In this document: in pieces, positions 10,096-19,284 of the stretch
Numbering within the stretch: position 1 is the first letter of the stretch
How the letters are laid out: each line of letters starts with the position of its first letter
Assembly (NCBI RefSeq): GCF_000334405.1
Contig: NC_020195.1
Location: forward strand, 1-64,000
Length of the DNA stretch: 64,000 nt
Direction: 5' to 3'
From: Blattabacterium sp. (Blatta orientalis) str. Tarazona
GTDB taxonomy: Bacteria > Bacteroidota > Bacteroidia > Flavobacteriales > Blattabacteriaceae
Notes under the pieces: generated by a model
Database searches by the model: none
What the model was told of the DNA's origin: nothing
Seen by the model: the letters and a program-made list of their open reading frames with translations, nothing else
Translations under genes and position numbers: made by a program

Positions 10096-10833
10096 ATGAC
10101 TTTGATAACTAAAAATCTATACAAAAAGTATAAAAAAAAAAATGTGGTTAAAGATGTCTCTATTCGTTTAAATCGCGGAGAAATAGTGGGGATTATAGGT
10201 CCAAATGGAGCTGGAAAAACTACTTCTTTTTATATGATTGTAGGAATGATTCAACCTGATCAAGGTAAAATATTTCTTAATGGAGAAAATATTACTGGAT
10301 ATCCCATGTATAAACGTTCTAGAAAAGGAATTGGATATTTAGCACAAGAACCGTCTATTTTTAGAAAACTATCTGTAGAAGATAATATTTTATGCATATT
10401 AGAAATGAAAAAAAATTCCTATAAAGAAATAAAAATAAGAACGGAAGAACTTCTGGAAGAATTAGGATTACAGCATATCCGAAAATTACAGGGAGGAATT
10501 CTCTCTGGTGGAGAACGTAGACGTACTGAAATTGCTAGATGTTTAGCTATAAATCCTACATTTATTCTTTTAGATGAACCTTTTTCTGGAATAGATCCTA
10601 TAGCTATAGAAGAATTACAAAAAATTATTCTTTACTTTAAAAAAAAAAATATTGGGATATTAATTACTGATCATAATGTTCAAGAAACTTTTCTGATAGC
10701 AGATCGTCTTTATCTCATGTTTGAAGGGCAAATTTTAAAAGATGGACCTCCTAAAAAATTAATGCAAGATCCTATGGTAAAAAAAGTTTATTTGGGAAAT
10801 TATTTTGTAAAAATCCATAAAAAAGAAAAATGA
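10096..10833 (+). CDS. lptB: LPS export ABC transporter ATP-binding protein
   Basis: LptB is the cytoplasmic ATPase that drives lipopolysaccharide extraction from the inner membrane. The 245-residue protein contains Walker A GPNGAGKTT (about 36-44), a Q-loop in YLAQEPSIFRKL, signature LSGGERRRTEIARCL, Walker B FILLDEPFSGIDPIA, and the H-loop in LITDHNV. The phrase SGGERRR and the SGIDPIA stretch are specific to LptB among ABC ATPases. It is likely divergently transcribed from surA-like (59 bases apart). Its stop overlaps the ATG of the thiN-like gene at 10830 (ATGA). Confidence 0.93.
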   Translation: MTLITKNLYKKYKKKNVVKDVSIRLNRGEIVGIIGPNGAGKTTSFYMIVGMIQPDQGKIFLNGENITGYPMYKRSRKGIGYLAQEPSIFRKLSVEDNILCILEMKKNSYKEIKIRTEELLEELGLQHIRKLQGGILSGGERRRTEIARCLAINPTFILLDEPFSGIDPIAIEELQKIILYFKKKNIGILITDHNVQETFLIADRLYLMFEGQILKDGPPKKLMQDPMVKKVYLGNYFVKIHKKEK

Positions 10834-11457
10834 ATCATCGTTTTAAAGGTCCAGAAATAGAATTATTTCTTAATGGAGAACCGCCTGATATTTTCTGTAA
10901 AAAAAATTTTTTTTATAAAAAAAATATTTGCGGTTGATGGAGCTTTTTACTATTTAAAAAAAATGGGAATCCAGATAGATTATCTTAGTGGAGATTTAGA
11001 CTCTCTTTTAAAAAAAGATATTCCTTTAGGAAGTAATTTTTTTGAAACGAATGATCAAAATTATACTGATTTTGATAAAGCTTTGAAAATCATACATCAT
11101 AAAGGTTTTTTAAATGTGAATGTTTGGGGAGCTAGTGGAAAAGAACAAGATCATTTTTTGGGAAATTTATCTACAGCTTTGAAATATAAAAGAAAGTTAT
11201 CTTTAATTTTTCATGATGATTATCATTCTTATTTTTTTTCTGATAAAAAAAATATTTTTTATCAGAAAAAAAATAAAAAGATATCTCTCTTTCCATTTCC
11301 AAAAGTAGAAGGACTCCTTACTCATGGTCTAAAATATCCGATAAGTAAGGAATTATTAAAAATAGGTAAACGGATAGGAATTAGAAATGAAGCTATAGAA
11401 AATCTAATAGAAATAAGTTATCAAAAGGGAGAATTATTAATTTTCATAGAAAAATAA
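10830..11457 (+). pseudogene. Thiamine pyrophosphokinase (thiN-like), split by a frameshift in poly-A
   Basis: The gene makes thiamine diphosphate from thiamine and ATP. The natural start is the ATG at 10830 overlapping the lptB stop. That frame reads MNHRFKGPEIELFLNGEPPD, the usual opening of the Bacteroidota family, and then stops at 10935. The catalytic part continues in the next frame as KKIFAVDGA, LSGDLDS and NYTDFDKAL. Removing one A from the eight-A run at 10917-10924 joins the two parts as YKKIFAVDGA and gives about 208 residues, the expected length. A shift in the A8 at 10899-10906 or T8 at 10907-10914 would also work. The ATG at 10873 in the downstream frame gives a 194-residue product without the conserved N-terminus. 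It could be a recent pseudogene, a slippage-rescued gene or an assembly error. Confidence 0.75.
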
Positions 11458-11527
11458 TTGAAATACAATAAATTTTACGAATAATCTTTCCTATATTTTT
11501 AAATCTGGATAAAGAATGACGTAAATA

Positions 11528-13042
11528 TTACTTTTTTATCTCTTGATAAGATTTTCCTATATAATTTAGGAGATCTCCAGCTATTAGAGATTCTTCATTT
11601 AATTCTATAGAAGCTAAATCTCCGGATAATCCATGTAAATAGACCCCCATAAGACAAGAATCTTTTGGAGAGTATCCTTGAGCCAATAAACCTGTAATTA
11701 TTCCGGTAAGAACATCTCCACTACCTGCGGTGGACATTCCTGGATTTCCGGTACTATTAAAATATAGGTCTCCATTTGGAGTAGCAATGACTGTATGTGC
11801 TCCTTTTAATACAAGGTAAAAAGTATGTTTCTTGGCTAATTTTTTTAAATTATCCAATTTTTGATAATCATTTTTCCATGGACCATATAATCTATGAAAT
11901 TCCTTGGGGTGTGGAGTAAGAATAGTATTTTCCGGAATAAAATTTAATATGCTTAATTTATCTGATAAGATATTTATAGCATCGGCATCTATGACCATAG
12001 GAGTTTTCTTTTTTTTCTTCTTAAGAAAGAAAGATTCTAAAGCATATGCTGTTATAGGATTTTTACCCATTCCCATTCCTATTCCTATAGCATTAACAGG
12101 AATATCATTAGGGATGTTACTTATAAAATTATCTCTTAAATCTGTATTAACTATTGCTTCCGGAATAATGGTTTGTATGATTTGATATCCACAACGTGGG
12201 ATATATACACTTAATTTTCCTATTCCAATTCGAAACTCCTTTGCAGAAAGAACCATAGATCCAATCATTCCATAATGTCCTCCAATAAGCAGTCCATGAC
12301 CAAAATTTCCTTTATGGGAAAATTTTTTTCTTTTTTTATATATGAACTGAATACATTTTTTATCTAGATAAAAGTTTTTTACAGGAATATTATTTGTATA
12401 TTCATCTTTCCATCCAATGTTCAATAAATCCCATTTTCCAACATAATCCGCATAGTCTGGAAAAAAAAGAGGTAATTTTGGAACTTGGAAAGTTAATGTA
12501 TAATCAGCTTTAATAATAACTTCCAAATCTTCTCTATTTTTTTCCATAAAAATTCCAGAAGGAATATCTATAGATATAACAGATGTAAATTTTTTATCAT
12601 TGATAAAATGAAAAAATGATTTCCAATATTTATTTATAGAACGGTTCAATCCGATTCCAAAAATCGCATCAATAAGTATACTATTTCTATTTAGAAATGG
12701 AAATGGATCTCCTTTCTTAATTTTTTTCAATTCTATTCCATATTTGAATATCTTATTTTTATTTAAGACAAATTCTGGAGATAAATGATTAGAAATATAA
12801 AGGATATATACAGTTATATTAACTCCATGTTGATATAACATTCTAGCCAAAGCAAGACCATCTCCTCCATTTTTTCCATTTCCTGCTAAAACTATCACTT
12901 TATGAAGTGTATGGAAGTGATTCATGATCCAATAAAAACAACTTTTTGCTGCTCTTTCCATTAATTCTATAGAAGAAATATCTTCGTTATCAATACAATA
13001 TTGATCTATTTTTTTAATTTGATTTAATGAAAGAATTTTCAT
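11528..13042 (-). CDS. nnr: Bifunctional NAD(P)H-hydrate epimerase / ADP-dependent (S)-NAD(P)H-hydrate dehydratase
   Basis: This enzyme repairs hydrated NADH and NADPH. The N-terminal epimerase (YjeF_N) domain covers roughly residues 1-215 and includes the nucleotide loop AGNGKNGGDGLALARML. The C-terminal dehydratase (ribokinase-like) domain covers about 225-504 and carries KGNFGHGLLIGG, ILTPHPKEF, a long nucleotide-binding turn NSTGNPGMSTAGSGDVLTG and the YLHGLSGD motif. At 504 residues it matches the full-length bifunctional form. It converges with the thiN-like gene and sits back to back with the E2 gene. Function is secure from motifs. Confidence 0.92.
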   Translation of the reverse strand: MKILSLNQIKKIDQYCIDNEDISSIELMERAAKSCFYWIMNHFHTLHKVIVLAGNGKNGGDGLALARMLYQHGVNITVYILYISNHLSPEFVLNKNKIFKYGIELKKIKKGDPFPFLNRNSILIDAIFGIGLNRSINKYWKSFFHFINDKKFTSVISIDIPSGIFMEKNREDLEVIIKADYTLTFQVPKLPLFFPDYADYVGKWDLLNIGWKDEYTNNIPVKNFYLDKKCIQFIYKKRKKFSHKGNFGHGLLIGGHYGMIGSMVLSAKEFRIGIGKLSVYIPRCGYQIIQTIIPEAIVNTDLRDNFISNIPNDIPVNAIGIGMGMGKNPITAYALESFFLKKKKKKTPMVIDADAINILSDKLSILNFIPENTILTPHPKEFHRLYGPWKNDYQKLDNLKKLAKKHTFYLVLKGAHTVIATPNGDLYFNSTGNPGMSTAGSGDVLTGIITGLLAQGYSPKDSCLMGVYLHGLSGDLASIELNEESLIAGDLLNYIGKSYQEIKK

Positions 13043-13122
13043 TTTTTAAAATGAATTTATTATTTTTGATTTGGTTATTTGTTTAACAAAAATAATATAA
13101 AACGATAAATTTTGATATTTAG

Positions 13123-14328
13123 ATGGCCGAGTATAATTTGACCCTTCCAGCCATGGGGGAAAGTATAGCTGAGGCTACTATCATTCGTTGGTTAAAAAAC
13201 GAAGGAGATTCTATAAAAAAAGAAGATATTTTAGTGGAAATTGCTACGGATAAGGTAGATTCTGAAATTTATTCTCCTGTAAATGGAATATTGAAAAAAA
13301 AATTGTTTTCTGCAAATGAAGTGGCTAAGATAGGAAGTTCTATAGCTATTTTAGAAACAGAAGAAACATTCAAAATATTTCCTGAAGAGGATGTTTATGC
13401 AGCAGAATCTCCATGTAAACGTTTCTATTCTCCTCTTGTACGTGCTATTGCTCATAAGGAAGGAATCAGTTCATCTGAATTAGATACTATAGAAGGGACC
13501 GGATATAAAAATCGTGTAACTAAAAAGGACATTCTGAAATATCTTCTTCATTTAAAGAAAAAAACTAGAATCATATCTCCTAATTATGCATTGTTCTCCT
13601 CCTATAACAGTCAGAATCATGAGGAAATCGTAGAGATGGATAGAATGCGTAAGATTACGGCTACTCATATGATTGAAAGTAAAAACATATCTGCACATGT
13701 GACTTCATTTGTGGAAGCAGATGTGACAAATATTGTCAAATGGAGAGATAAAATAAAGGAGTCTTTCCAGAAAAAGACAGGAGAAAAATTAACCTTAATG
13801 TCCGTTTTTGTAGAATGTGTAGTTAAAGCTATAAAAGATCTTCCAATGATCAATATTTCTGTTAATGGAACTAATATTATAAAAAAGAGAAATATTCATA
13901 TAGGATTAGCTACCGCATTACCTAATGGTAATTTGATTGTTCCTGTGATTAAACATGCAGATTCCTATAGTTTAGGAGGATTAATAAAAATTATTAATGA
14001 TTTAATCAAAAGAGCTAGATCTAATCAATTAAAACCTGAAGAAACTCAAGGAGGAACTTATACAATCAGTAATATTGGAAGCTTTGGAAATCTATTTGGA
14101 ACTCCTATTATACATCAACCACAAGTGGCTATTATGGCAATAGGTTTAATCCAAAAAAAATTATCTATAATAGAAACTTCAGAGGGAGATTTTATTGGGA
14201 TAAGACATAAAATTTATTTATCTCATTCTTATGATCATAGAGTAATCGATGGAGTTTTGGGAGGAGGGTTTGTTAAAAAAGTAGCCTTATATTTAGAAAA
14301 ATTTAATTGTTATACAAAAATAATATGA
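13123..14328 (+). CDS. Dihydrolipoamide acyltransferase (E2) of a 2-oxo acid dehydrogenase complex
   Basis: The E2 core transfers an acyl group from lipoamide to CoA. Domains in order are a single lipoyl domain (residues 1-76, lipoyl lysine K44 in TDKVDSE), a peripheral-subunit-binding domain (about 105-140, SPLVRAIAHKEGI...GTGYKNRVTKKDI) and the catalytic domain. The catalytic domain ends with the active-site HSYDHRVIDG (about 367-376). The sequence resembles the Bacteroidota branched-chain/pyruvate type E2 more than OdhB. No E1 or E3 gene is adjacent, so the complex (pyruvate or branched-chain) is not decided here. It overlaps the ppa start. Confidence 0.87.
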   Translation: MAEYNLTLPAMGESIAEATIIRWLKNEGDSIKKEDILVEIATDKVDSEIYSPVNGILKKKLFSANEVAKIGSSIAILETEETFKIFPEEDVYAAESPCKRFYSPLVRAIAHKEGISSSELDTIEGTGYKNRVTKKDILKYLLHLKKKTRIISPNYALFSSYNSQNHEEIVEMDRMRKITATHMIESKNISAHVTSFVEADVTNIVKWRDKIKESFQKKTGEKLTLMSVFVECVVKAIKDLPMINISVNGTNIIKKRNIHIGLATALPNGNLIVPVIKHADSYSLGGLIKIINDLIKRARSNQLKPEETQGGTYTISNIGSFGNLFGTPIIHQPQVAIMAIGLIQKKLSIIETSEGDFIGIRHKIYLSHSYDHRVIDGVLGGGFVKKVALYLEKFNCYTKII

Positions 14329-14822
14329 AAATAAGTTTTGATGTATTAATAGAAATTCCTAAAGGAAGTAGAAATAAATATGAATTTGATAAAAAAAATA
14401 ATCTAATTCGTTTAGATAGAGTCTTATATTCTCCTATGAGCTATCCAACAGACTATGGTTTTATTCCAAAAACTCTTTCAAAAGATGGAGATCCATTAGA
14501 TGTCTTAGTTTTCTTAACAGAACCTACAATACCAGGTTGTTTAATTACAGTAAAACCCATTGGAATTTTTTTTATGACTGATGAAAAAGGCGAAGATGAA
14601 AAAATTATCTGTGTTCCTATCTCTGATCCAAATTATAATACAATTAACAATGTTGATGAAATATCATTTCATGTTAAAAAAGAAATTGAACATTTTTTTC
14701 TCGTGTATAAAGATCTAGAAAATAAGAAAGTAAAAATTGGAGATTGGAAGAATCAAAAGGTAGCTATTTCTGTTTATAAAGAATCTTATTTGAGGTATAA
14801 AAATTTTTATCCGAATGGATAA
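14325..14822 (+). CDS. ppa: Inorganic pyrophosphatase (family I)
   Basis: The enzyme hydrolyses pyrophosphate to phosphate and pulls biosynthetic reactions forward. I chose the ATG at 14325, which overlaps the E2 stop as ATGA and gives MKISFDVLIEIPKGSRNKYE, the normal family N-terminus. A TTG six codons upstream is also in frame but adds an unconserved LYKNN tail. Active-site stretches seen are SYPTDYGFIP, the acidic metal cluster DGDPLDVLV, and the C-terminal IGDWKN...AISVYKESYLRY. Length (165 residues) is typical of bacterial family I enzymes. Only 3 bases separate its stop from the convergent aspS stop. Confidence 0.93.
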   Translation: MKISFDVLIEIPKGSRNKYEFDKKNNLIRLDRVLYSPMSYPTDYGFIPKTLSKDGDPLDVLVFLTEPTIPGCLITVKPIGIFFMTDEKGEDEKIICVPISDPNYNTINNVDEISFHVKKEIEHFFLVYKDLENKKVKIGDWKNQKVAISVYKESYLRYKNFYPNG

Positions 14823-14825
14823 ATT

Positions 14826-16550
14826 TTATAAACGCAATTCTTTTAATTTTTCCTTTTTTAAAAAATAAGGAGTGTTTACCATCGTATCTCTTCCAGAATT
14901 ATTTTTTGGAAAGGCAATAAAATCTTTTATATTTTCTTTTCCTTCTAAAATAGTTATTAATCTATCTAATCCAAAAGCAATTCCCCCATGAGGTGGGGCC
15001 CCATATTCAAAAGCTTTTGTTAAAAAACCAAATTCTGATTCTATGTCTTTTATTGAAAACCCCAAATGTTTAAATATTGAATCTTGTATATTTTTATCAT
15101 GAACACGTATAGAGCCTCCTCCAATCTCCATTCCATTAATAATCAATTCGTAGGATTTGGAACGAATATATCCTGAATTTTTCTTATCCAATAAATGAAT
15201 ATCCTCTTTTATTGGACTAGTAAAAGGATGATGGAAAGATTTATATCGTTTGGATTCTTCATCCCATTCAAAAAGCGGTAAATCTATAATCCATAAAGGT
15301 TTAAATACTTGAGGATTTTTTAAATTTAAATGATGAGCCATTTCTATACGTAATTTACTTAGTTTCGCTCTTGTTTGTTTTTTTTTCCTAAAAATTATGA
15401 ACAGTAAATCACCAGGTTTTGCTTTAAAACATTTTATGAGTTTCATTAAATTTTCATGACTTAATAATTTTTTTGAAGAAAGTATTGTCTTATCCGTAAA
15501 GAATTTTATCCAAAATATTTCTTCAGGGTTTATTTTTGGTTCTCTTATACCTTCTATAATTGAATAAATTTGATTACATGTATAATGACTACATTTTGGA
15601 ACATTTATTCCTATTGTTAATTCATTTTTTTTGAAAAATTCAATTCCTTTTTTTTGTACCCACTCATTGAGTTTCACAAATTTCATTCCAAAACGTAAAT
15701 CAGGAGAATCTGTTCCGTACAGATCCATGGACTCAGAATAAGAAATGCATGTAAAAGATTCTAATTCAATATTTTTCATTTTTTTAAATAGATGTTTAAT
15801 AAAATTTTCAAAAAAAATCAAAATGTCATGAACATCTACAAAAGCCATCTCACAATCTATTTGTGTAAATTCTATTTGACGATCTGAACGAGCATCTTCA
15901 TCTCGAAAACATTTTGCTATTTGAAAATATTTATCTATGCCTCCTATCATCAATAATTGTTTGAATAATTGAGGAGATTGAGGTAAGGCATAAAACATTC
16001 CAGAATGTATCCTAGACGGGACCACAAAACTTCTAGCTCCTTCCGGAGTTTGGTTTATCAATACAGGAGTTTCTATTTCTAAAAATCCGTTTTTAGAAAG
16101 GAAATTTCTTATTTCTAGAGAAATATCATGACGAAGGATTAAATTATTTTTTATAGGATTTCTTCGAATATCAAGATATCTATATTTCATCCGACATTCT
16201 TCATCTCCATCTGTTTGATCTTCTATAAGAAAAGGAATAGGAATAGAAGGATTTAATATTTCTAGTCTAGAAACTAAAACTTCTATTTCCCCTGTAGGGA
16301 TCTTTTGATTTATAGATTTTCTTTTTATTACTTCTCCACTGATTTTAATGACGAATTCTTTTCTTAATTCTATCTTATTGATTAACTTTTTTGAAAAAAT
16401 AAGTTGTATAATTCCAAAAAAATCTCTAAGATCTATAAAAATTAAGGAACCTAAATTTCTTATTTTTTGAATCCATCCAGATAAAATTACTTTTTTTCCA
16501 ATATCATTTTTACACAATTCTCCGCAATTATGTGTTCTGTAATAGTGCAT
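14826..16550 (-). CDS. aspS: Aspartyl-tRNA synthetase (class II)
   Basis: It charges tRNA-Asp. Start chosen at 16550: this ATG lies one base after the infB stop and gives MHYYRTHNCGELCKNDIG, matching the family opening. The upstream in-frame ATG at 16589 lies inside infB and adds 13 unconserved residues. The N-terminal OB-fold (LSGWIQKIRNLGSLIFIDLRD) is followed by class II motifs: motif 1 around EIETPVLINQTPEGARSF, motif 2 around FRDEDARSDRQIEFTQID, and motif 3 GIAFGLDRLITIL. The GAD insertion between motifs 2 and 3 is present. At 574 residues it is close to the bacterial norm. It is the last gene of nusA-infB-aspS. Confidence 0.95.
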   Translation of the reverse strand: MHYYRTHNCGELCKNDIGKKVILSGWIQKIRNLGSLIFIDLRDFFGIIQLIFSKKLINKIELRKEFVIKISGEVIKRKSINQKIPTGEIEVLVSRLEILNPSIPIPFLIEDQTDGDEECRMKYRYLDIRRNPIKNNLILRHDISLEIRNFLSKNGFLEIETPVLINQTPEGARSFVVPSRIHSGMFYALPQSPQLFKQLLMIGGIDKYFQIAKCFRDEDARSDRQIEFTQIDCEMAFVDVHDILIFFENFIKHLFKKMKNIELESFTCISYSESMDLYGTDSPDLRFGMKFVKLNEWVQKKGIEFFKKNELTIGINVPKCSHYTCNQIYSIIEGIREPKINPEEIFWIKFFTDKTILSSKKLLSHENLMKLIKCFKAKPGDLLFIIFRKKKQTRAKLSKLRIEMAHHLNLKNPQVFKPLWIIDLPLFEWDEESKRYKSFHHPFTSPIKEDIHLLDKKNSGYIRSKSYELIINGMEIGGGSIRVHDKNIQDSIFKHLGFSIKDIESEFGFLTKAFEYGAPPHGGIAFGLDRLITILEGKENIKDFIAFPKNNSGRDTMVNTPYFLKKEKLKELRL

Positions 16551-16551
16551 T

Positions 16552-19236
16552 TCAACTATTTTTATGATTTTTAGTAGATAATTCCTCATAAACTTCTACA
16601 AGATCTCCAGGTCTAAGATTATTGAAATTTTTAATCCCCAGTCCACATTCATATCCTTTAGAAACTTCTTTCACATCTTCTTTAAAACGTTTCAAAGAAG
16701 CAAACTCTCCATTATGAATTACAATCCCTTCCCTAATTAATCTTACTTTTGCTTGACGTAATAATTTTCCTTCTACTACCATACATCCAGCTATCGTTCC
16801 AGTTTTTGGAATTTTGAAGATCTCTCTTATTTCTGCATTTCCTAATATCTTTTCTCTTATTTCAGGGGATAGCATTCCATCCATGGCTTCTTTTATATCA
16901 TTGATCACATCATATATAATTGAATAAGTCCGTATTTCTATATCCTCTTTTTTTGCTATATTTTTAGCCCCATGATTAGGACGAACATTAAATCCTATAA
17001 TAATAGCATCAGAAGCGCTAGCTAATAAAATATCAGACTCTGTTATTTGACCAACTCCTTTATATATAATATTTACCATAATGGTCTTTATAGATAATTT
17101 TTGAAGTGCATCAGCTAGAGCTTCAACAGATCCATCTACATCTCCCTTAAGAATTATTTTTAGTTCTTTAAAATCTCCTAGGGCTATACGTCTACCTATT
17201 TCATCTAAAGTCAAATGCTTTTGAGCTCGTATATTTTGTTCTCTTTGTAATTGTTCTCTTCTGGAAGCAATCTGTTTAGCTTCTTTTTCATCTTTAAAAA
17301 CTTTGAATTTATCTCCAGCGGTAGGAGCTCCATTTAATCCAAGTATAGTAATCGGCTTAGAAGGTCCTGCTAATGAAATGGATTTTCCCCGTTCATCTAA
17401 AATATTTTTTACTTTTCCATGATGGATCCCTGCTAATACATAGTCTCCCAATTTTAAGGTTCCACCTTGTAAAAGCATAGTTGTTACATAACCTCTTCCT
17501 TTATCTAAAGAGGCTTCTATTACTGTACCTACAGCAGGTTTATTCGGATTAGCTTTTAAATCTAGTAGTTCAGCTACCAAAAGAACTTTTTCTAATAATT
17601 TATCCACTCCTGTTCCTAATTTTGCGGATATTTCTTGGGAAGGGTATTTTCCTCCCCATTCTTCAACTAAGAAATTTAAATTAGCCAATTGTTCTCTAAT
17701 TTTTTCAGGTCTTGAATTTATCTTATCTATTTTATTAAGCACAAATATTATAGGAACATTTGCTGCCTGAGCATGACTAATAGCTTCTTTTGTTTGAGGT
17801 CTTACTTGATCATCCGCGGCAATGACTATGAGAGCGATGTCTGTGATTTGTGCCCCTCTCGCACGCATTGCTGTAAAAGCCTCATGACCTGGAGTATCTA
17901 AAAAAGCGATGCTTTGATGATTAGGACATTCTACACTATAAGCGGCTATATGTTGAGTAATTCCACCAGCTTCTCCAGCAATAACATTAGTATTTCTAAT
18001 ATAATCTAACAAAGAAGTTTTTCCATGATCCACATGCCCCATCACAGTAATAATAGGAGGTCTTGGTTTTAGATTTTCTTCTAAATCCTCATCATCTTGC
18101 ACTGCTTCTTCTAAGTCTAAACCAACAAATTCTACATTATATCCAAATTCATCTGCCACTAGTGTTAGTATCTCTGCATCCAATCGTTGATTCATAGTTA
18201 CCATAATGCCTAAAGACATACAGGAGACAATCACATCCGTTGCATTGACATTCATCATAGATGCTAATTCATTGACGGTTGTAAATTCAGCTACTTTAAG
18301 GACTTTATCTTGTTTTTTATTTTCTATTTCACTTTGTAGAATCCTTTTTTCTTTTTTAGATTGACGTTTTTCTTTTCTAATTTTTGAAGCTTTTGATTTT
18401 ATTCCTTTTGAGGAAAGTTTTTCTAGAGTTTCTTTAATCTGTTTTTCAATTTGCTCATCTGTAATTCCTGATTTTTGTAAATTTTTCTTAGTCTTATATT
18501 TTTCCACTTTATCTTTATTATTCTCAGGATAGAAAGAATGTTTAAAAGAATTTCTTCTATTTTTATCCTGTTTTTTTCTCATAGAAGTATTCTTTATATC
18601 CTCGACAATAATTTCTTTCTTAATTCTTTGCGTTTTTTTTAATGTTATTTTCTTGTTTTGTTCTTTTTTTTCAAATTGAGATAAATCAATCCTATCTCCT
18701 GTTAACATGACTCCATCTAGTTTTTGGTAAATAGTATCTATGTGTTCAGGTTTATCTTTATTATGTTGAATGGATTTTTCTGTTTTTTTATCTACAAAGT
18801 ATTTGATATTTTTTTCTTTTATCGATTTTGATTTTATAAATGGTTTCTTTCTTTCTCCTTTTTTTTCTTTAGTTTTAGCATATTCTTTTGTTCCATATGT
18901 ATTTTCTAATGCATCAATATCTATTTTTCCTATTTTTTTAAATTCAATTAAATTTTCTGATTTTGCACGAATAATTTGAGGAGAATTTTTTGATTTTAAT
19001 AATTCTTCTTTTATTTTTTCCTTTTCTATTCTTTTTGTAAAAAGCTTTTCTGAAGCATCTCGTATTTCTTTATAGGTCTGAAATTCTCGAACTAAAAATC
19101 TGTAGACTTTTTCTCCTATTTTTGCATTAGGGTTATTTTCTATTTCAATTCCTTTTTTTTGTAAAAAATTAACGACTCTTTGCAAAGAAATATTGAATTT
19201 AGTTAATACTGTTTTTAATCTGATTTTATCAGTCAT
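16552..19236 (-). CDS. infB: Translation initiation factor IF-2
   Basis: IF-2 is the GTPase that places initiator tRNA on the 30S subunit. The 894-residue protein has a lysine/glutamate-rich, low-complexity N-terminal third (about 1-310), then the IF2_N helical domain, then the G domain with G1 GHVDHGKT (about 397-404), G2 GITQHIAAY, G3 DTPGHEAF and G4 NKID. Domain II has the VIEASLDKGRGYVTTML region and domain III/C2 ends with the VYEELSTK tail. The N-terminus is ATG at 19236 (MTDKIRLKTVLTKFN), the standard start. It lies 48 bases downstream of nusA and touches aspS. Confidence 0.96.
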   Translation of the reverse strand: MTDKIRLKTVLTKFNISLQRVVNFLQKKGIEIENNPNAKIGEKVYRFLVREFQTYKEIRDASEKLFTKRIEKEKIKEELLKSKNSPQIIRAKSENLIEFKKIGKIDIDALENTYGTKEYAKTKEKKGERKKPFIKSKSIKEKNIKYFVDKKTEKSIQHNKDKPEHIDTIYQKLDGVMLTGDRIDLSQFEKKEQNKKITLKKTQRIKKEIIVEDIKNTSMRKKQDKNRRNSFKHSFYPENNKDKVEKYKTKKNLQKSGITDEQIEKQIKETLEKLSSKGIKSKASKIRKEKRQSKKEKRILQSEIENKKQDKVLKVAEFTTVNELASMMNVNATDVIVSCMSLGIMVTMNQRLDAEILTLVADEFGYNVEFVGLDLEEAVQDDEDLEENLKPRPPIITVMGHVDHGKTSLLDYIRNTNVIAGEAGGITQHIAAYSVECPNHQSIAFLDTPGHEAFTAMRARGAQITDIALIVIAADDQVRPQTKEAISHAQAANVPIIFVLNKIDKINSRPEKIREQLANLNFLVEEWGGKYPSQEISAKLGTGVDKLLEKVLLVAELLDLKANPNKPAVGTVIEASLDKGRGYVTTMLLQGGTLKLGDYVLAGIHHGKVKNILDERGKSISLAGPSKPITILGLNGAPTAGDKFKVFKDEKEAKQIASRREQLQREQNIRAQKHLTLDEIGRRIALGDFKELKIILKGDVDGSVEALADALQKLSIKTIMVNIIYKGVGQITESDILLASASDAIIIGFNVRPNHGAKNIAKKEDIEIRTYSIIYDVINDIKEAMDGMLSPEIREKILGNAEIREIFKIPKTGTIAGCMVVEGKLLRQAKVRLIREGIVIHNGEFASLKRFKEDVKEVSKGYECGLGIKNFNNLRPGDLVEVYEELSTKNHKNS

Positions 19237-19284
19237 AAGAAAAAAAATAAAAATTTAGGTAAAAAAAAATCATGTATCATGTAT

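Noticed and set aside
10873-10935. ATG at 10873 as the genuine start of thiN
   Set aside because: It removes the conserved family opening, which exists intact in the other frame from 10830 and overlaps lptB in the normal ATGA fashion.
11904-12185. 93-codon plus-strand open frame
   Set aside because: Lies entirely inside nnr on the other strand and its low-complexity residues mirror the nnr dehydratase coding sequence; no family features.
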